Shown in pieces: positions 12,090-23,928 of a DNA stretch of 64,000 nt (positions are counted from its first letter, which is position 1; each line of letters starts with the position of its first letter). The notes beneath the pieces are model-generated. The model was not told where the DNA came from, ran no database searches, and saw only the letters and a list, made by a program, of their open reading frames with translations. The DNA is from Calliphora vicina. Taxonomy: Eukaryota; Arthropoda; Insecta; Diptera; Calliphoridae. The stretch is taken from assembly GCF_958450345.1 (NCBI RefSeq), contig NC_088780.1, forward strand, positions 113,906,226 to 113,970,225. Reading direction: 5' to 3'. A program made the position numbers and the translations under genes.

Positions 12090-12515
12090 GATCGTAATAT
12101 ATAAGGGACATGTCTAGACATGTCTGTGAAAGCTGTGTAAAATATGCAATGCCCTATCGCCTTCAGAACGGAGAATGGACAAAAAATAGTTCAGAAAAAC
12201 TCGAAGCGTTTGCCAATCACTTGGAGAATGTATTTATCCCAAATGATACAAATGCATCCATTAGTGATAATGTTATAAATAATGTGGTGCCACCCCTAAT
12301 AAAATTGGGGTTCTTTACCGTGAAAACGAGGTCTAAAGGCAGGAAAATCTTCTGGTAGAGCTAAAATTACTAAAACGATGATAATTAATCTGCCCAACTC
12401 AGCACTGAGAATTATTTTGTTCATCTTTAACTCAATACTACGTATTGAATAACTTCCATCCTCATGGAAAATATCTGAGATGATTCCAAAACCGGCAAAA
12501 TCCGATTTTTTTTTT
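12090..12515 (+). pseudogene. Jockey-like LINE ORF2 relic (linker and start of RT)
   Basis: The frame from about 12140 reads YRLQNGEWTKNSSEKLEAFA then NHLENVF, the pattern seen just upstream of the reverse transcriptase in jockey-type LINEs (known there: a 'dG.W..t...ka..fa.hl..vF.p' segment). Farther on, in other frames, come LRIILFIFNSILRIE, then PSSWK and MIPKPAKS, matching the RT motif that precedes the catalytic domain. There is at least one frameshift (about 12310-12380) and stops between these parts, and no catalytic YADD block follows. It is a short dead fragment of what would be an ORF2 of about 900 aa. Clade assignment to jockey is from motif resemblance only. Confidence 0.6.
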
Positions 12516-13194
12516 AAATTTTATATTTTTTGATGCGAAACAGAACCCCCGAAGTACCGAAAAATTCCTAAATCCCGGTATTTCTAAAATCTAATCCCGT
12601 TTTGTATTTCTAATAGTTAATTAATAATTGTTCCTTGCTATGACGATTCAATCGCATTGTCATGATATGAAATTGCAGCGCAACTAAATTATTAAAAAAA
12701 TTTAATGCCATTCAATAGTAAACACATTGAAACTAAGGTAGCCAAAAAATTAGATAAAAATATTGTCAATTGTGTGCGTGGCATACTGTTAAAGTCAAAT
12801 ATTTTATGTCATTTTATAAAAAATGTGATTTTTGTAAATTTGATCAGAAGTAAATTATCAGTATTCGCAAACTATTATCGATAATTGGATGATTTTTTTG
12901 TTATGTTGGTAGGATAATAGTCTTTAAGAACTGGTATGATTTGTCACTGTAACGTTTATACCTGATGTGTTATTAATTTTTTTCTCAGGTACTATATTTT
13001 AGCCAAATTTGAATTTCAGTGGAATAAAAGTGCTTAGGGTCAAAAGGGGTTAAACAAATTTTACTAGCAGGAGAAAGGCCAAAGTGTTCTCTTTAAGCCT
13101 GTATATACTTGTTGTTTTGACCTGTTTGTTGAACACTTTATTCATTTGAATGAAATTACTCCCAATTTTTTTTCCTATTTTTATTTTACATGTT
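12516..13194. other. Non-coding spacer
   Basis: No gene or defined element seen. Confidence 0.4.
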
Positions 13195-13830
13195 CATATG
13201 ACTGGCGCAATGTACAAGTTGTAATTTTGAAGATATTGCGATAAAATTTGGTACATACATTTTTTCGCCCTGAAGTCTATTGAAAATGCTTGAAATCGGT
13301 CCATTATTTCACCTAGCACCCATACAAATGTTCTCCCGGAATTATACTTTATCGGTCGTAAATGGTTAATTTATATATGTATCTATACAAATTTTGCTCC
13401 AAATAAGTTTTATATAAACTGAATTAATATCACCCAATTTTGTGATGATCGGTCCATAATTAGTCATAGCTCCCATATAAGGCCCGATTCCAAAAATCAC
13501 AGCAACGAGCATAAATCTCTTAAAAATGTTGGTATAAGCATACAATTCAACAGAAATAATATTCAGATAGACATAAATCACACGACCTAATTTCATGGTG
13601 ATCGGTCCATCTATGATTAGTCATAGCTCCCATATAAGGCCCTCTTCCGAAAATCTCTTTAACGAGCACAAATCTCTTAAAAATGTTGGTATAAACACAA
13701 AATTCAACTGAAATAACATCCATATAGAAATCACACGACCTAATTTCATGGCGATAGGGCCATAATTAGTCATAGCTCCCATATAATGCCCTCTTCCGAA
13801 AATCATTCACGAAAATAAGTTATCTGCTTA
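13195..13830 (+). mobile_element. Family B Helitron-like element, partial
   Basis: It begins near GTAATTTTGAAGATATTGCG and runs through GGTCCATTATTTCACCTAG, CTTTATCGGTCGTAA, then a tandem repeat (13443-13810), ending at ATCATTCACGAAAATAA. The terminal hairpin and ACTTGTTTT end are absent, so it is truncated on the right. The same order of phrases occurs inverted at 40436 and 47162. Frames on the minus strand here are repeat by-products. Confidence 0.6.
13443..13810. repeat. Tandem repeat, period about 152 bp, in family B
   Basis: The phrase TGATCGGTCCATAATTAGTCATAGCTCCCATATAAGGC-type starts at about 13443, 13596 and 13748 (the last reads GCGATAGGGCC). Each is followed by AACGAGCA(T/C)AAATCTCTTAAA and ATGTTGGTATAA in the first two units. 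Two units are visible inverted in the copies at 40436 and 47162, so unit number varies between copies. Confidence 0.65.
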
Positions 13831-14527
13831 CAACTTTTTTATAAGTAAAGTTGATGCAAAAATAAAAAAAATTCGCATTCTCAACAACTGCTAAACCGAT
13901 TTTGATGAAATTAAAATTGGAGAAAAAATCAAGAATATATAAAATCTATAAAAAAAAAATTATAAAATATCTCTATCGGTTCAAAAGTTACAGAGTTTTG
14001 GCCGATGAAAAACGATAATGAGCCACTGTGCGGCGGGGCAAAATCAAAATCTTTTTTAAATACATAAATCTTTCATTTATAGTGTAGAAAATGAGTATTT
14101 TAGTTTAAGTTTTGACGATAGACTCTTCGGAAGAGGCGCTGTGGGGTCGCAAAATTTCCAAATTTCATTAATCCTTGACCGATTTCATTAAATTTGTTTC
14201 TGTTACTTAAGCAATAAATAAAAAAAAAGTTATGAAACTTAAAACTTAGTTAAGTTTTAAGTCCAAAAATAACAAAATCGAAAACAATTTTGATGTATTG
14301 TGGTTCCAGTACACATTACATCAAATTTAAAATTCTATGGACTGTTTTTTTTTAAAACAAATTTTATGTAAAACTGTGATTTTTTAGAAGTTTCTCCACA
14401 TAATTAATGATAACTCAAAAACGGTTAATCCGATATTATTAAAATAAACATAGAAAAATTTAAGTTTACATAGCCTTTAATCCGTTTATATGTTGTGTTT
14501 TCATCGGCTCAGTATTTTCGGAGTTAT
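13831..14527. other. Non-coding spacer, possible decayed repeat
   Basis: Contains CTGTGCGGCGGGGCAAAATC near 14026, more GC-rich than its surroundings; origin unknown. No coding evidence. Confidence 0.35.
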
Positions 14528-15077
14528 TATACCCTTCATAAATATAATTTTGTCATTCCGTCCGGGATCCAAATCTTCAATAATTCTGTCAGACATGCTT
14601 TCGAGAAGTTTCCTATTTAAAATCAGCAAAATCGGTCGACAAATGGCTGAGATATGAGGAAAACAAAACGGATAACTTCGATTTTTTACCTATTTTTGAC
14701 ATATATCTGGATTACTAAGTTTACTAATTATTAATTACTAATGATAGATATTTCAAAGACCTTTGCAACGACGTATGTAAGACCATAGTAAATTGGACAT
14801 ACAATGGGTCAAAATCGGAAAAAATATTTTTTAAACCGATTTTTTTTTTCACCAAAAATAAAAAAAAATTATTTTAAAATTTAAAAAAAAAAAAATTTTT
14901 AAATTTAAAATAACAATTCGAAAAAAAAATTTTTTCCAAAAAATTAAAAAAAAACTGTTGAAAAAAAAATAAAAATTTTGTTTACCTAAAAATTTTTAAA
15001 ATTTGTATTTTGAAGTATAATTTGGTGAAGGGTATCAAAGAATCGGCACAGCCGAATATAGCACTCTTACTAGTTTT
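14528..15077 (+). mobile_element. Helitron-like family A element
   Basis: Closely follows the copy at 125: left TATACCCTTCA, the phrases GGGATCCAAATCTTCAATAA and CTGGATTACTAAGT, a poly-A/T centre, then GGTGAAGGGTATC, the hairpin ATTCGGC-like/GCCGAAT (about 15041-15057) and CTCTTACTAGTTTT. Compared with the first copy it lacks about 130 bp near the left end (the GTCCGTCTGTCTG part). Confidence 0.7.
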
Positions 15078-15270
15078 ATTTTTAAAAATTAAAAAAAACA
15101 TTTTTAAATAAAATTAAAAAAAAACATTTTAAAAATTAAAAAAAATAATTTTGAAACAAATTTTTTTTTTAATATTTTTGTTGAATTTATTACTTTAAAA
15201 TTTTTATTTTTTAATTGGTGAAGGGTATATAAGATTCGGCACAGCTGAATATAGGTCTCTTACTTGTTTT
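15078..15270 (+). mobile_element. Second family A 3' end in tandem
   Basis: A T/A-rich stretch is followed by GGTGAAGGGTATATAAG (15217), a hairpin (ATTCGGCACAGCTGAAT, one mismatch) and TCTCTTACTTGTTTTTT. It repeats the terminus that ends about 190 bp upstream, giving two right ends in tandem. This suggests insertion of one copy at the end of another, or transposition past a failed terminus. Confidence 0.6.
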
Positions 15271-17930
15271 TTTTTTTAATTCAACAAAAATCTATAATAT
15301 TTGTTTGTTATTTATGAAGCTTTGTGGTTTTACCATAAAATACGCGTTCATTTTTGTGGTGAAAATCAAAACAATATAAACATTTCTTGTTTGTGGATAA
15401 GTTTAAATAATATCGAAAATAAATTGAATTTAAATGGAATAAAAAGCAAACAGAAACAAACTACTACATGCATTTTAATTTAATTTAATTAAATTAATAA
15501 TTTCAATGCATTTGGTGCGTTACAATAAATTTATTATAAAGGTTTATTTGCTATTATTTTTATTATATTTTGTTTTGATGAAACTTACCTTGTGCTAAAA
15601 TTTGTTGAGTTTTTAATAATAAAATGCCAATTATTATTGTTGTAATTATTTTCAAATTATGCCAGCTAGTTGTTGTGTTTGTTCCTGCTGTTGTTGTCAG
15701 CGGAAATGGCGTCAGTTTTGGCGCCATTTCAAAATGTCTGCTATTATAAGTGACTAAAATGTAGTTTTTTCCAATATTTTTTTAGTTTTTTTTCACTTTT
15801 GTATGTAAAAGTTTAACTGCAAAGAAAATAGAAGAAAAAGAGACACAGAGTTATGTAAAAACATTGTTGTAAATGAATTAGAAATGAAAAAAAATATATA
15901 TAAATTTATTTTAAATTACTACCATCTTTTTCAATTAGTTTTACTGCGGCAATAACAATATTTAGTTGTAAATTTCATGCTTAATAAATTTCAAATCTAT
16001 TTAGCTAATTACATGATTGGAGAGAAAAATGTCAAACCAAAATGTGAGCAATTGCAAAAAAATAAGAAATTTCAATTTAATTAAAATATTATGTGTTTAG
16101 TAGGGGAAGGGTAGAATGATTTAATACAAATTGTATACTAAAAAATGTGGCATAGGGCAGTTCCAAAAATAGTAATAGTAGTTTGTTTTAAGGAACATAA
16201 TTTAAAAAGAAATAATACAAAAATGTTTTATAGTATCGGGAGTAATAGGATTATAATGCTTTATTAGTTTGTTGGATTATATAATATTTCAAGAACTTGT
16301 GTTCCTATAAATTGATTGAAAGTAATTCATGTACTCAAAACAGTAGCATACTTTAAAGCAGTTACAAAAATAGTAATATTCAATATGTTTTATAGGGACA
16401 TAGTTTAAAAAGAGTTAATCAACAAATATTTCCAATCCATTTAAAAAACTACGTATTTTACAAATTACGTGCTTCTTTAAATAGATTCTACCATAATTTT
16501 AAACAAATTAACAAAACGACTTTATGATTTATTGCACTAATTTTAATATTACAATAAGGAGAGAAAAGACACACAAATCAACATGAATAAAAGGAAACTG
16601 AAAATAATTTAAGCCTAAACCACACAACTACTATTGTATCTGGCTAAAACGGAAGTCGAAGTCACACAAAAATGGAAGAAGACGAAAAGAAAAATAAGAC
16701 GGAATCCCATTTAATAAGTTAATTGTTCCTCGTTTTTTATCATTATTTTTATTTTTTTTTTTTTGCAAAAATAAGTCCTTGTTATAAAACTATAGAATTG
16801 TACAAAATACATTTCCTTTGTTAATTCTTCCTTATTTCAGAAATGCTGCCACCAGTTCTTTTAAGGCTGCTAATTCTCATTTCATTCATTGATACTATTT
16901 CATTCGTACTACATCTAATATTTGTGTGCCACTTTTTAGTTTCTTGTCGCTTGTTTTTTTGTTTCATTTAGCCCCCTGCTGTCTTTGCTACTTTCGACAT
17001 TCTTAAACTCCAACAGTGGTTTCCTTATAATCCTGTCAACACTTTGTTCTCGTTTGTAACGGGAATTTATTATTATCGCTTCTGTCATGCCAGTGGCTGG
17101 CTTCTTTTTTGTTTTTGCTATACCCGTGCGAAAAAGTGGTAAATGATAATGATGAAGAGGAGGAAATATAAGTGAAAGAAGTTACTCATTGTTGTTGTTG
17201 CTGCTGCTGAGGACCTCCTGCTACTTATAGGAATTAACAAACATCACACCAAGACTCTCACGTGCACATTAACATTAGTTAGTGGGTCATGGAGTGGCCC
17301 GAAATATTTGTATTTGCGTTTGTGTTGGGTAAAAGTATGAGCAGAACATAATTGTACCACCTATTAATCGTTGTAATTTTAATTTCTCCTTAGCCTGCTG
17401 GGCACAATGGTGTGGTAAATGTGCAGAAAAGAGCAGAATTATAAGATTATCATTAATGTTCAGACATAAACTATAAACTAGTTATATAAAAAGTAGTTGG
17501 CTTTGTTATATTTAGAGATTTATTTATATGTTTCCTGTTCCTAAGATTTACTAAAGCTACCTCTACAGTATCCCAGTTCTCTTCTTAGTTGAACAGCTGA
17601 TTTAACAACAATTCATTAAATGATTTCGAAAACTTTCACATAAGTAGATGAAAAAATGAAAATAGAATAAATCAAATGGAATCTTGATGACTTAAAATGG
17701 TTTTACAATCTTCAACGTTTAAGATAATTCCTTTTGGATATATCCAAAAAGCCTCCATATAACTTACGCACTTGTGTGTTGGTGACATCTATCAGAAGTA
17801 CTTTCTATCGTTTTTGAAATTGCTGAGATATTAAAAATTCTTGAAGCTGTGTTTTCACTAAAAAACTTAGTTCTTATCTAACATACTCTTTCGTTTTTCA
17901 AATGAACTTGTTTTCCTAAATTTTTCATAA
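15271..17930. other. Non-coding DNA of ordinary complexity
   Basis: No gene recognised. The stretch 16840-17420 has less A/T homopolymer than its surroundings, with CA/TTG runs (TTGTTGTTGCTGCTGCTG near 17192), as in fly introns. At 15708-15733 there is a near-palindrome AAATGGCGTCAG..TTTGGCGCCATTT. A regulatory role is possible but cannot be shown here. Confidence 0.4.
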
Positions 17931-17934
17931 TGAC

Positions 17935-18115
17935 CACCGAGGCTGCTCGTCCAATTTAGGAGAAATATGGTCCGATGAGGGCGTAAACCATAGCTGCTGG
18001 TGTATTTTTCTGCATATAACGTAGTCTGTAGGGTCTGTTGTGAATTGGAGTCTGTGGCGGGAATCGAACCCGCAACCATCAGATTGATAGCCACCCATTC
18101 ATGATGATTTGCCAG
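17935..18115 (-). mobile_element. tRNA-derived SINE-like element
   Basis: On the minus strand there is a perfect RNA polymerase III B box, GGTTCGATTCC (complement of 18060-18070), inside TTGCGGGTTCGATTCCCGCC, a T-arm-like stem and loop. About 30-45 nt upstream on that strand is a weak A-box-like TGGC...TGGG segment (about 18080-18110). No full cloverleaf can be drawn, so it is not a functional tRNA gene. The downstream part (to about 17935) would be the SINE body; no A-rich tail or target duplication was found. Confidence 0.5.
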
Positions 18116-19559
18116 AGTATACTACTTCCCTACTCCCCATTTTTAATAAATAAGTTTGAAAAACCTTTTTCATAAAAGAAGTATTTTTATTCCAAAAAAT
18201 TCATATTACAAAAAGGTTTTTATCTAACAATAAAAAGCTCTTTTCACTAAGAATGTTGTTTTCATAAAAACTCTGAAGTATTCTTTTTATCAAAAATACA
18301 CAAGTAAGCTTTCATCACAAAAATATCGTTTATAAAAAGCCTTTTTTTTAAAGGATTTTTCTAGTTTTTTTTTATATAATTTGAAATTCCATAAAGATCA
18401 GATTGTTTAAGATTTAAATTGATTAGATTACATTTAATATTATTTGGCAATTTTATTTAAAAGAATGTTTTGTAGAAACGTAAAAATAGTCTTTACTTAT
18501 TTTTATTTACTCTGCCTCATTGTGCAGTGATGATGGCAAGAACAGGAAAATAGTGCCAGTGTTACACTACAATAACAAAAAGGATGTTTCAGTGTAATAG
18601 TGTGGTTGTACTTTATGGTTAAATGTATAAATTTCAATGCACTTACACAATGTTGATTGTAAAGTACAGTGTCTTTATAGTCAATAAAATTCAATTCTAC
18701 TATACTACACCATATCCTTGAAAACGTCACATTTTATTGGGAGAAATAAAAAGAAAAATAAATAAAAGTGGGCTGAAGATTTAAATGAAATTATAAAAAG
18801 AAATAATGTTCTTATCATAATTCTGAAAGCACGTAAAATTATTTTAATATACTTTAAAACGTTCTATTATAATAAATGCTCTAAACTAGGCAAATAACTA
18901 ATAGTAGAGTAAAAAAACATTTACTGGAGTTTTAAATTTTTAAATATTTTGTTTTCAAATTTCTATAAGTTTAAGGACTATTATTTAATGAGACAATAAA
19001 AATTAGATCTAATAGAGGCTGCGAATGGAAATGTTCTAATTGAATTTTTCATTATAATTAACGATTTTATTGCCCTCAAAATGGTGTAATTGCATGATTT
19101 TATTTATTACAGTGTAACCATTCGTATGACCAACCCACTGTTGACTTCTTTTTCTGTTGCCATTCTTTTTTATCATCATTATGCTTATGTTTTCCTATTG
19201 AAACTTTGGCAAATTCTATTAATGTACCAAGACACTCGAGGAGACAGTGAGTGAGAGTAAAAGAGATTACACAAGTACAGAAAAGAAAACTTATTACAAA
19301 AAGTCATTAAGTTTCGCGGAATTAAAAAGAAAATTCTTAGTTATTTCTTTATTAATTGATTTAAAAAAAATAAGTAGAAAAAATGTGTAGCAGATAATAA
19401 TAATGTTGAGGTTGAATTTTAAGAAGCGCTACAAATGGAATATAACTTTTTTAAACAAGTCGATTATTGAATATCAGGTCTCAAAGTAAAATATTTCTTA
19501 TTTAAAAACTGTATATTTTTGTTGGTAATTTTTTGTTTTCAGCCAATTTTCAAATTTTT
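18116..19559. other. Non-coding spacer
   Basis: Around 18165-18360 the word AAAAAG/CTTTTT recurs every 30-40 bp (degenerate simple sequence). Nothing else recognised. Confidence 0.4.
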
Positions 19560-20940
19560 TACTTTATTTCAATGCAAATTTCAAACAATATACTACAAGT
19601 TTGGAATATTTAAATTTTTTTAAAATAATTTTTATTTTAATTAAATTTTGTAAGATTTCTCTTGAGGAAATTTTCCTTTGAAAAATATCCCTTATGTAAG
19701 ACAATTTCCCTATTAGGAAAATATTTATTTTTTCACAAAATTTCAACATTTTTGATTATGCCTTAACCATGTTTAAAATTTTGATAAGTTACCAGGCCTA
19801 AGTGTTAAATAAAATATTTTATTAAATTTGGAAAAATATCCCTTATGTAAGAAAATTTCCCTATTAGGAAAATATTTACTTTTTCACAAAATTTCAACAT
19901 TTTGCCATATGCCTTCAAAATTTGTATTAATTCATGTAAAATTTTCCTCAATTACGAAAATTTCGCTTAGAAATTTTATATTTTTTCGTCTAATTTGGAA
20001 ATTTTTTTTTAGATATTTTTAAATTTTCATTGAATTTAAATACTTTTAAGATAAATTAAAAGTTTTTAGACAATTTCCTAAAATGTCCCTTTTCAAAGTT
20101 TTTAAATGAATTCAAAAATTTTTTTAATTCATGTAAAATATCCTTTACATATGAAAATGCCCTTCTGAGAAAATGTTTGTTTTTCTAATTTGGATAGATT
20201 AATTTTAATTTTATTTTTAACTTTTTACTTGAGTACTTTTAAAATAAAATAATATTTCCCTAGTTGGGAAATTTTTATTTATTGTATAATTTTCCAAATT
20301 TGTATTTCTTAACATTAGTTTTTATGTAAATTATTATTTTTTTTAATATTTGTAAAATTACTTAAAATTAAGAAAATATAAAATTTCCCTTGTAGGGAAA
20401 TATTTATTTTCATACAAAATTTCAAAATTTTGATTGATTTCTTATGCCTTTAATATGAATTTAAAATGTGTATTAATATATGTAAAATTTTTCATACTTA
20501 AGAAAATTTCCCTAGTTGGGAAATTTTTATTTTTTGTATAATTTTCAAAATTTTTATTTCTTAACATTAGTTTTTATATAAATTATTATTTTTTTTAATA
20601 TTTGTAAAATTACTTAAAATTAAGAATATAAACATATGTTGGGAAAATTTTATTTTGCATTAATTTTATAATATTTATATTGCATTGAAAGCTTTGTAAT
20701 TAATTTCATAATTTTTATCGCCAAATAAAATATTTGATTAAATTTTGTAGAATTTTTCTTAAGAAAATGTCGCTAAGTATTACTGTGAATTCCAAATTTT
20801 TTGTAGTGATATATAAAATTTCCCGTGTAGAGAAGTTTTCATTACAGAGATAATTTTTAAAATTTTTATTACTTTTCATTAATTTTATCGTGAAATAAAA
20901 TATTTTACTAAAATTATTCCCTGACATAAGAAAATATTCC
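19560..20940. repeat. Degenerate AT-rich satellite
   Basis: Units built around TTTCCCTANTNGGGAAA (a short palindrome) followed by ATTTTTCAAAATTT-like tracts. Two units of about 150 bp are very similar (about 19680-19763 and 19832-19911), and two longer ones (about 20264-20376 and 20515-20625) match almost exactly with a spacing of about 251 bp. Small reading frames across it are artefacts of the repeat. Confidence 0.65.
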
Positions 20941-21796
20941 TGACAGTCTCAGAGAGCATCTAAATTGTGAAACCTAGATACTAAGTTACTGGGGAAACTG
21001 AAAACCAATTTCACCATTTATATTTAAAGTTACTGAATTAATAATAAAACAAATTTTCTTCTCAGAAAACTTTTCATAAGGTCAACAAACCTTTTAATAA
21101 ATTTAATACACCTTTACAAAGTCAACACCTTTTTATTGTTCAAGGAGTATAAAGAGCAAAATCATTTTTGCAGCAACCCATCAAGTGTCATAAAATATGA
21201 ATAAGTGCAAAAGCAAAGTGTAGAGTAGAGTAGAATAGAATGAAAAGGAAAACTGTTTCTGAACAACTTTTTACTTAACGAAAAGTAGCAACAGCAATGA
21301 AGAAAAAATAAAGAAAATAATACAAGTCAAATGATAGAACTTAATTGGTAATCATAATGGAAGGAAATAACATAATTACTTAGGAAACTATGAAAGCAGT
21401 ATTTATACATACTCGCAGTTCTTGTAGGTATGTATTATGTTTAAGGACGTTTACATTAACTTTTAAGTAAAAGTACTAAATTTGAAATATTACCACCATG
21501 TAAAAGTTTGGAAACTCATTTAAAACACAAACAAAGTATAAGAAAAAGATCGCAATAACAAAGTGTAATAGTTAAATGCTATTGCCGTGCTTTATAGGCA
21601 AACAATTTTAGGAAAACTTACTTTAATCGTCAGCAATACATAGGCTATATCGCTGCTAGCATAGGATCATTGTTACTATAGTAACTATATATAGATTCAT
21701 TATGGGTTTCTCTTGCATTCTCCTCTCTAACGAAATCATTATTGCGATATCTACATTATGTGAATGACAACGAAGTCAAACATAATAGAAATATGT
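20941..21796. other. Non-coding spacer
   Basis: No gene or element recognised. Confidence 0.4.
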
Positions 21797-21942
21797 GCCC
21801 AACTCACAATCGGTGTCGTAGCGTTGTAAGGTTTTTGTCATAAATATTTTTCAAACTAAATTTTTTGAAACAAATTCAAAATATTAATAAAAAATTACGA
21901 CATACAAAGATACAAGGCTACGACACCGATTGTGAATTGGGC
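21797..21942. mobile_element. Foldback MITE, 146 bp
   Basis: The end segment GCCCAACTCACAATCGGTGT continuing to TCGTAGC (21797-21822) is inverted at 21917-21942 with one mismatch in 26. Similarity continues inward with gaps for about another 20 bp, so the sequence could fold into a long hairpin with an AT-rich loop. No target duplication is clear. Its right end lies 7 bp from the left end of the next element. Confidence 0.55.
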
Positions 21943-21949
21943 AATGGTA

Positions 21950-22738
21950 CACCCAGCGAAAAAATGAACACATCCGTGTACAATTTAACACCATTCGGTG
22001 TCAATAGTGTATCAACCCCGTATGTGTACAAATTGTACACGAACGGTGTCAATTTGACAACGAAAAAATGACACCATTCCGTTGCCGAATTGACACCATC
22101 CGTTGTCGATTTGACAACGTTCGTGTACGATTTTAAAACGGACCGTTGACAATTTGTCACCGTTTGTGTACGATTTGACACCAAACCGTTGTCTATTTGA
22201 CACCATAAGTTGACGACTTGATACCGTTCGTGTACGATTTGACACCTGACAATTTTTCCTTTCTATTTTTTTGGTAATTAATATAAATAACAATTTCTTT
22301 ATTTTTTAAATTTTTTTTATACAATACTTATACATAAATACTTAAATATAAAATAAATATAAAAACTATAAGTTTCCATTTGGAGTTGTATGTCGTCACT
22401 GGATTCGGTGGTCTTCTCTGCCTGGATCTTCACTGACTTCACTGCCTGGATCTTCATCTGCATCAACACAAATTTGCAATCAAACACAATTACATTTTCT
22501 TTTATATTTTGGTTTTTAAACCACTTATTTGCATCACTATTACCATTCACTATTTATTATTTATTAAAATATTTTGAATTTTTTAATGTAATTACAATTA
22601 AAACACACTTATAAAAACCAACTCACGTACCCGTTTGTTTACAAATTGTAAACGTATGGTGTCGAAAAAAGTGACACCGTATGGTGTCAAAATGACACCA
22701 ACCGTTGTCGATTTTGCAACGTCGTTTTTCCCTCAGTG
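21950..22738. mobile_element. TA-flanked MITE made of short GTGTACGATTTGACACC repeats
   Basis: Ends CACCCAGCGAAAAAATG (21950) and, inverted, CACTGAGGGAAAAACG (to 22738) are imperfect TIRs, each flanked by TA. The left 300 bp is a dense array of about 20-bp words (GTGTACGATTT, GACACCGTTCG, GTTGTCGATTTGACA), and inverted relatives fill the right 110 bp (22625-22735). The middle (22385-22460) is GC-richer and on the minus strand has a DEDPGSEVSEDPGRED-like acidic frame, possibly a leftover of an autonomous parent. TA suits the Tc1/mariner/pogo group; the exact family is unknown. Confidence 0.55.
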
Positions 22739-23096
22739 TATTGTATAAAAGTTAAAAGCTTTAAAGTTTTCGAGTTTTTTAAATTTCAAGTCTTTCTATA
22801 TAATTCTCATATCTCATACATTGCTGTTCAATTGCATCAGTAATTAAGAAAATTCAACACAATTTATTACAATTGATTATCATACAATATTTGTTAGCCG
22901 CCACACTGTGCCGTGTTATACACGTTTTATGATTTCAATCTACAAAATTTATTAATCAATTTTAAATAATTTATGACTAAATCCGTTACACATTAAACAA
23001 TAACAAACAACAGCAACATGCGTCACACAAAAAAATGTCATGTAAAAAATTACCTCAACATTAAAATCGTGTAACAATAAATGAATGAATGTTTGT
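22739..23096. other. Non-coding spacer
   Basis: Nothing recognised. Confidence 0.4.
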
Positions 23097-23285
23097 ATGT
23101 ATGAACAAGTAAGACAGTAAAGTCGATCAAGCCCGACCATATAATATCCTACATGTGCAAAATAATTTGTTAATAATTTGTTATTCGTGAGTGATTTTCG
23201 AAAGTGAGCCTAATATGAAAGCTACCACTAATCATGGACCGACTGATCGTCAGGAAATTAAGCGTCGAGATTTCTTTCTGTGCGG

Positions 23286-23928
23286 CATAGTTGGGGGTTG
23301 TGCACTAAATGTTGATTGAAATCAGCATTGCACTATCACTCACTAAAATTGCAAAAAATTTAGTTTGCACTATTTTTTATCAGCTTTAGTGATAATGCTT
23401 ATTTCTTAACTAGCACTAAAAATAATTAGTGATAGTGATAATTTCTTAACTAGCACTAAACGAAGATTAGTGCAAATAATTAGTGCAAAATTTTAAGCTG
23501 CAATCAAAAAAAGGCTGCATTAAACATACTATCACTAAATTTTCAAAAATGAGTAGTCATGAAATTGTTGTCGAAAAATACAAATTTTAAATATTTTTTG
23601 CTATTTTTAATGAAATATTAGTCTTAAGTTTTAAATTAGTGTACAGGAATAAACTTAAACCATTTTGAATTTAAAAATTTAGTGCACAATTTGAAGTTGC
23701 ACTCAAATTAGTGCATACAAAAAAGTTGCAATAAACTGATGATTGCATTTTTTTAAATCAACTAATTTAATTTTGAGTGCAAAATTTTTTAACTTACTAT
23801 CACTAATGTTTAGTGAGGCTGCTAATTTTCAACTCAGCACTAAATATGAACAAAATGATTGCACTAATTTTGCACTACCACTAAGTATTAGTGCAAACTG
23901 CAAAATTAGTGCACTACCCCCATCTATG
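23286..23928. mobile_element. hAT-type MITE with TTAGTGCA iterons
   Basis: The left end CATAGTTGGGGGTTGTGCAC and inverted right end CATAGATGGGGGTAGTGCAC match with two mismatches over 20 bp and extend a little further. An exact 8-bp duplication CTGTGCGG lies directly outside (23278-23285 and 23929-23936), the length made by hAT transposases. The interior repeats TTAGTGCA/TGCACTAA and ACTATCACTAA on both strands many times, as in hAT subterminal transposase-binding regions. There is no coding capacity. The host family B phrase is split by the insertion, which confirms the borders. Confidence 0.8.

Noticed and set aside
13366..13806. Two minus-strand frames that resemble each other and a plus-strand frame at 40421-40744
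   Set aside because: They are the same family B tandem repeat read in one frame (phrases like GPYMGAMTNYGPI); shared because the DNA repeat is shared, with no sign of protein conservation.
15708..15733. Near-palindrome AAATGGCGTCAG..TTTGGCGCCATTT as a regulatory site
   Set aside because: Single short occurrence with no supporting context; not enough for a call.
18057..18112. Functional tRNA gene on the minus strand
   Set aside because: The T arm and B box are good but no acceptor stem, D arm or anticodon stem can be drawn consistently.
19560..20940. CRISPR-like or protein-coding repeat array
   Set aside because: The host is eukaryotic, spacing is irregular and units grade into each other; it is a decayed satellite.
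21865..22293. Three overlapping frames of 68-93 codons
   Set aside because: They translate the GTGTACGATTTGACACC-type repeats; peptide periodicity follows the DNA repeat.
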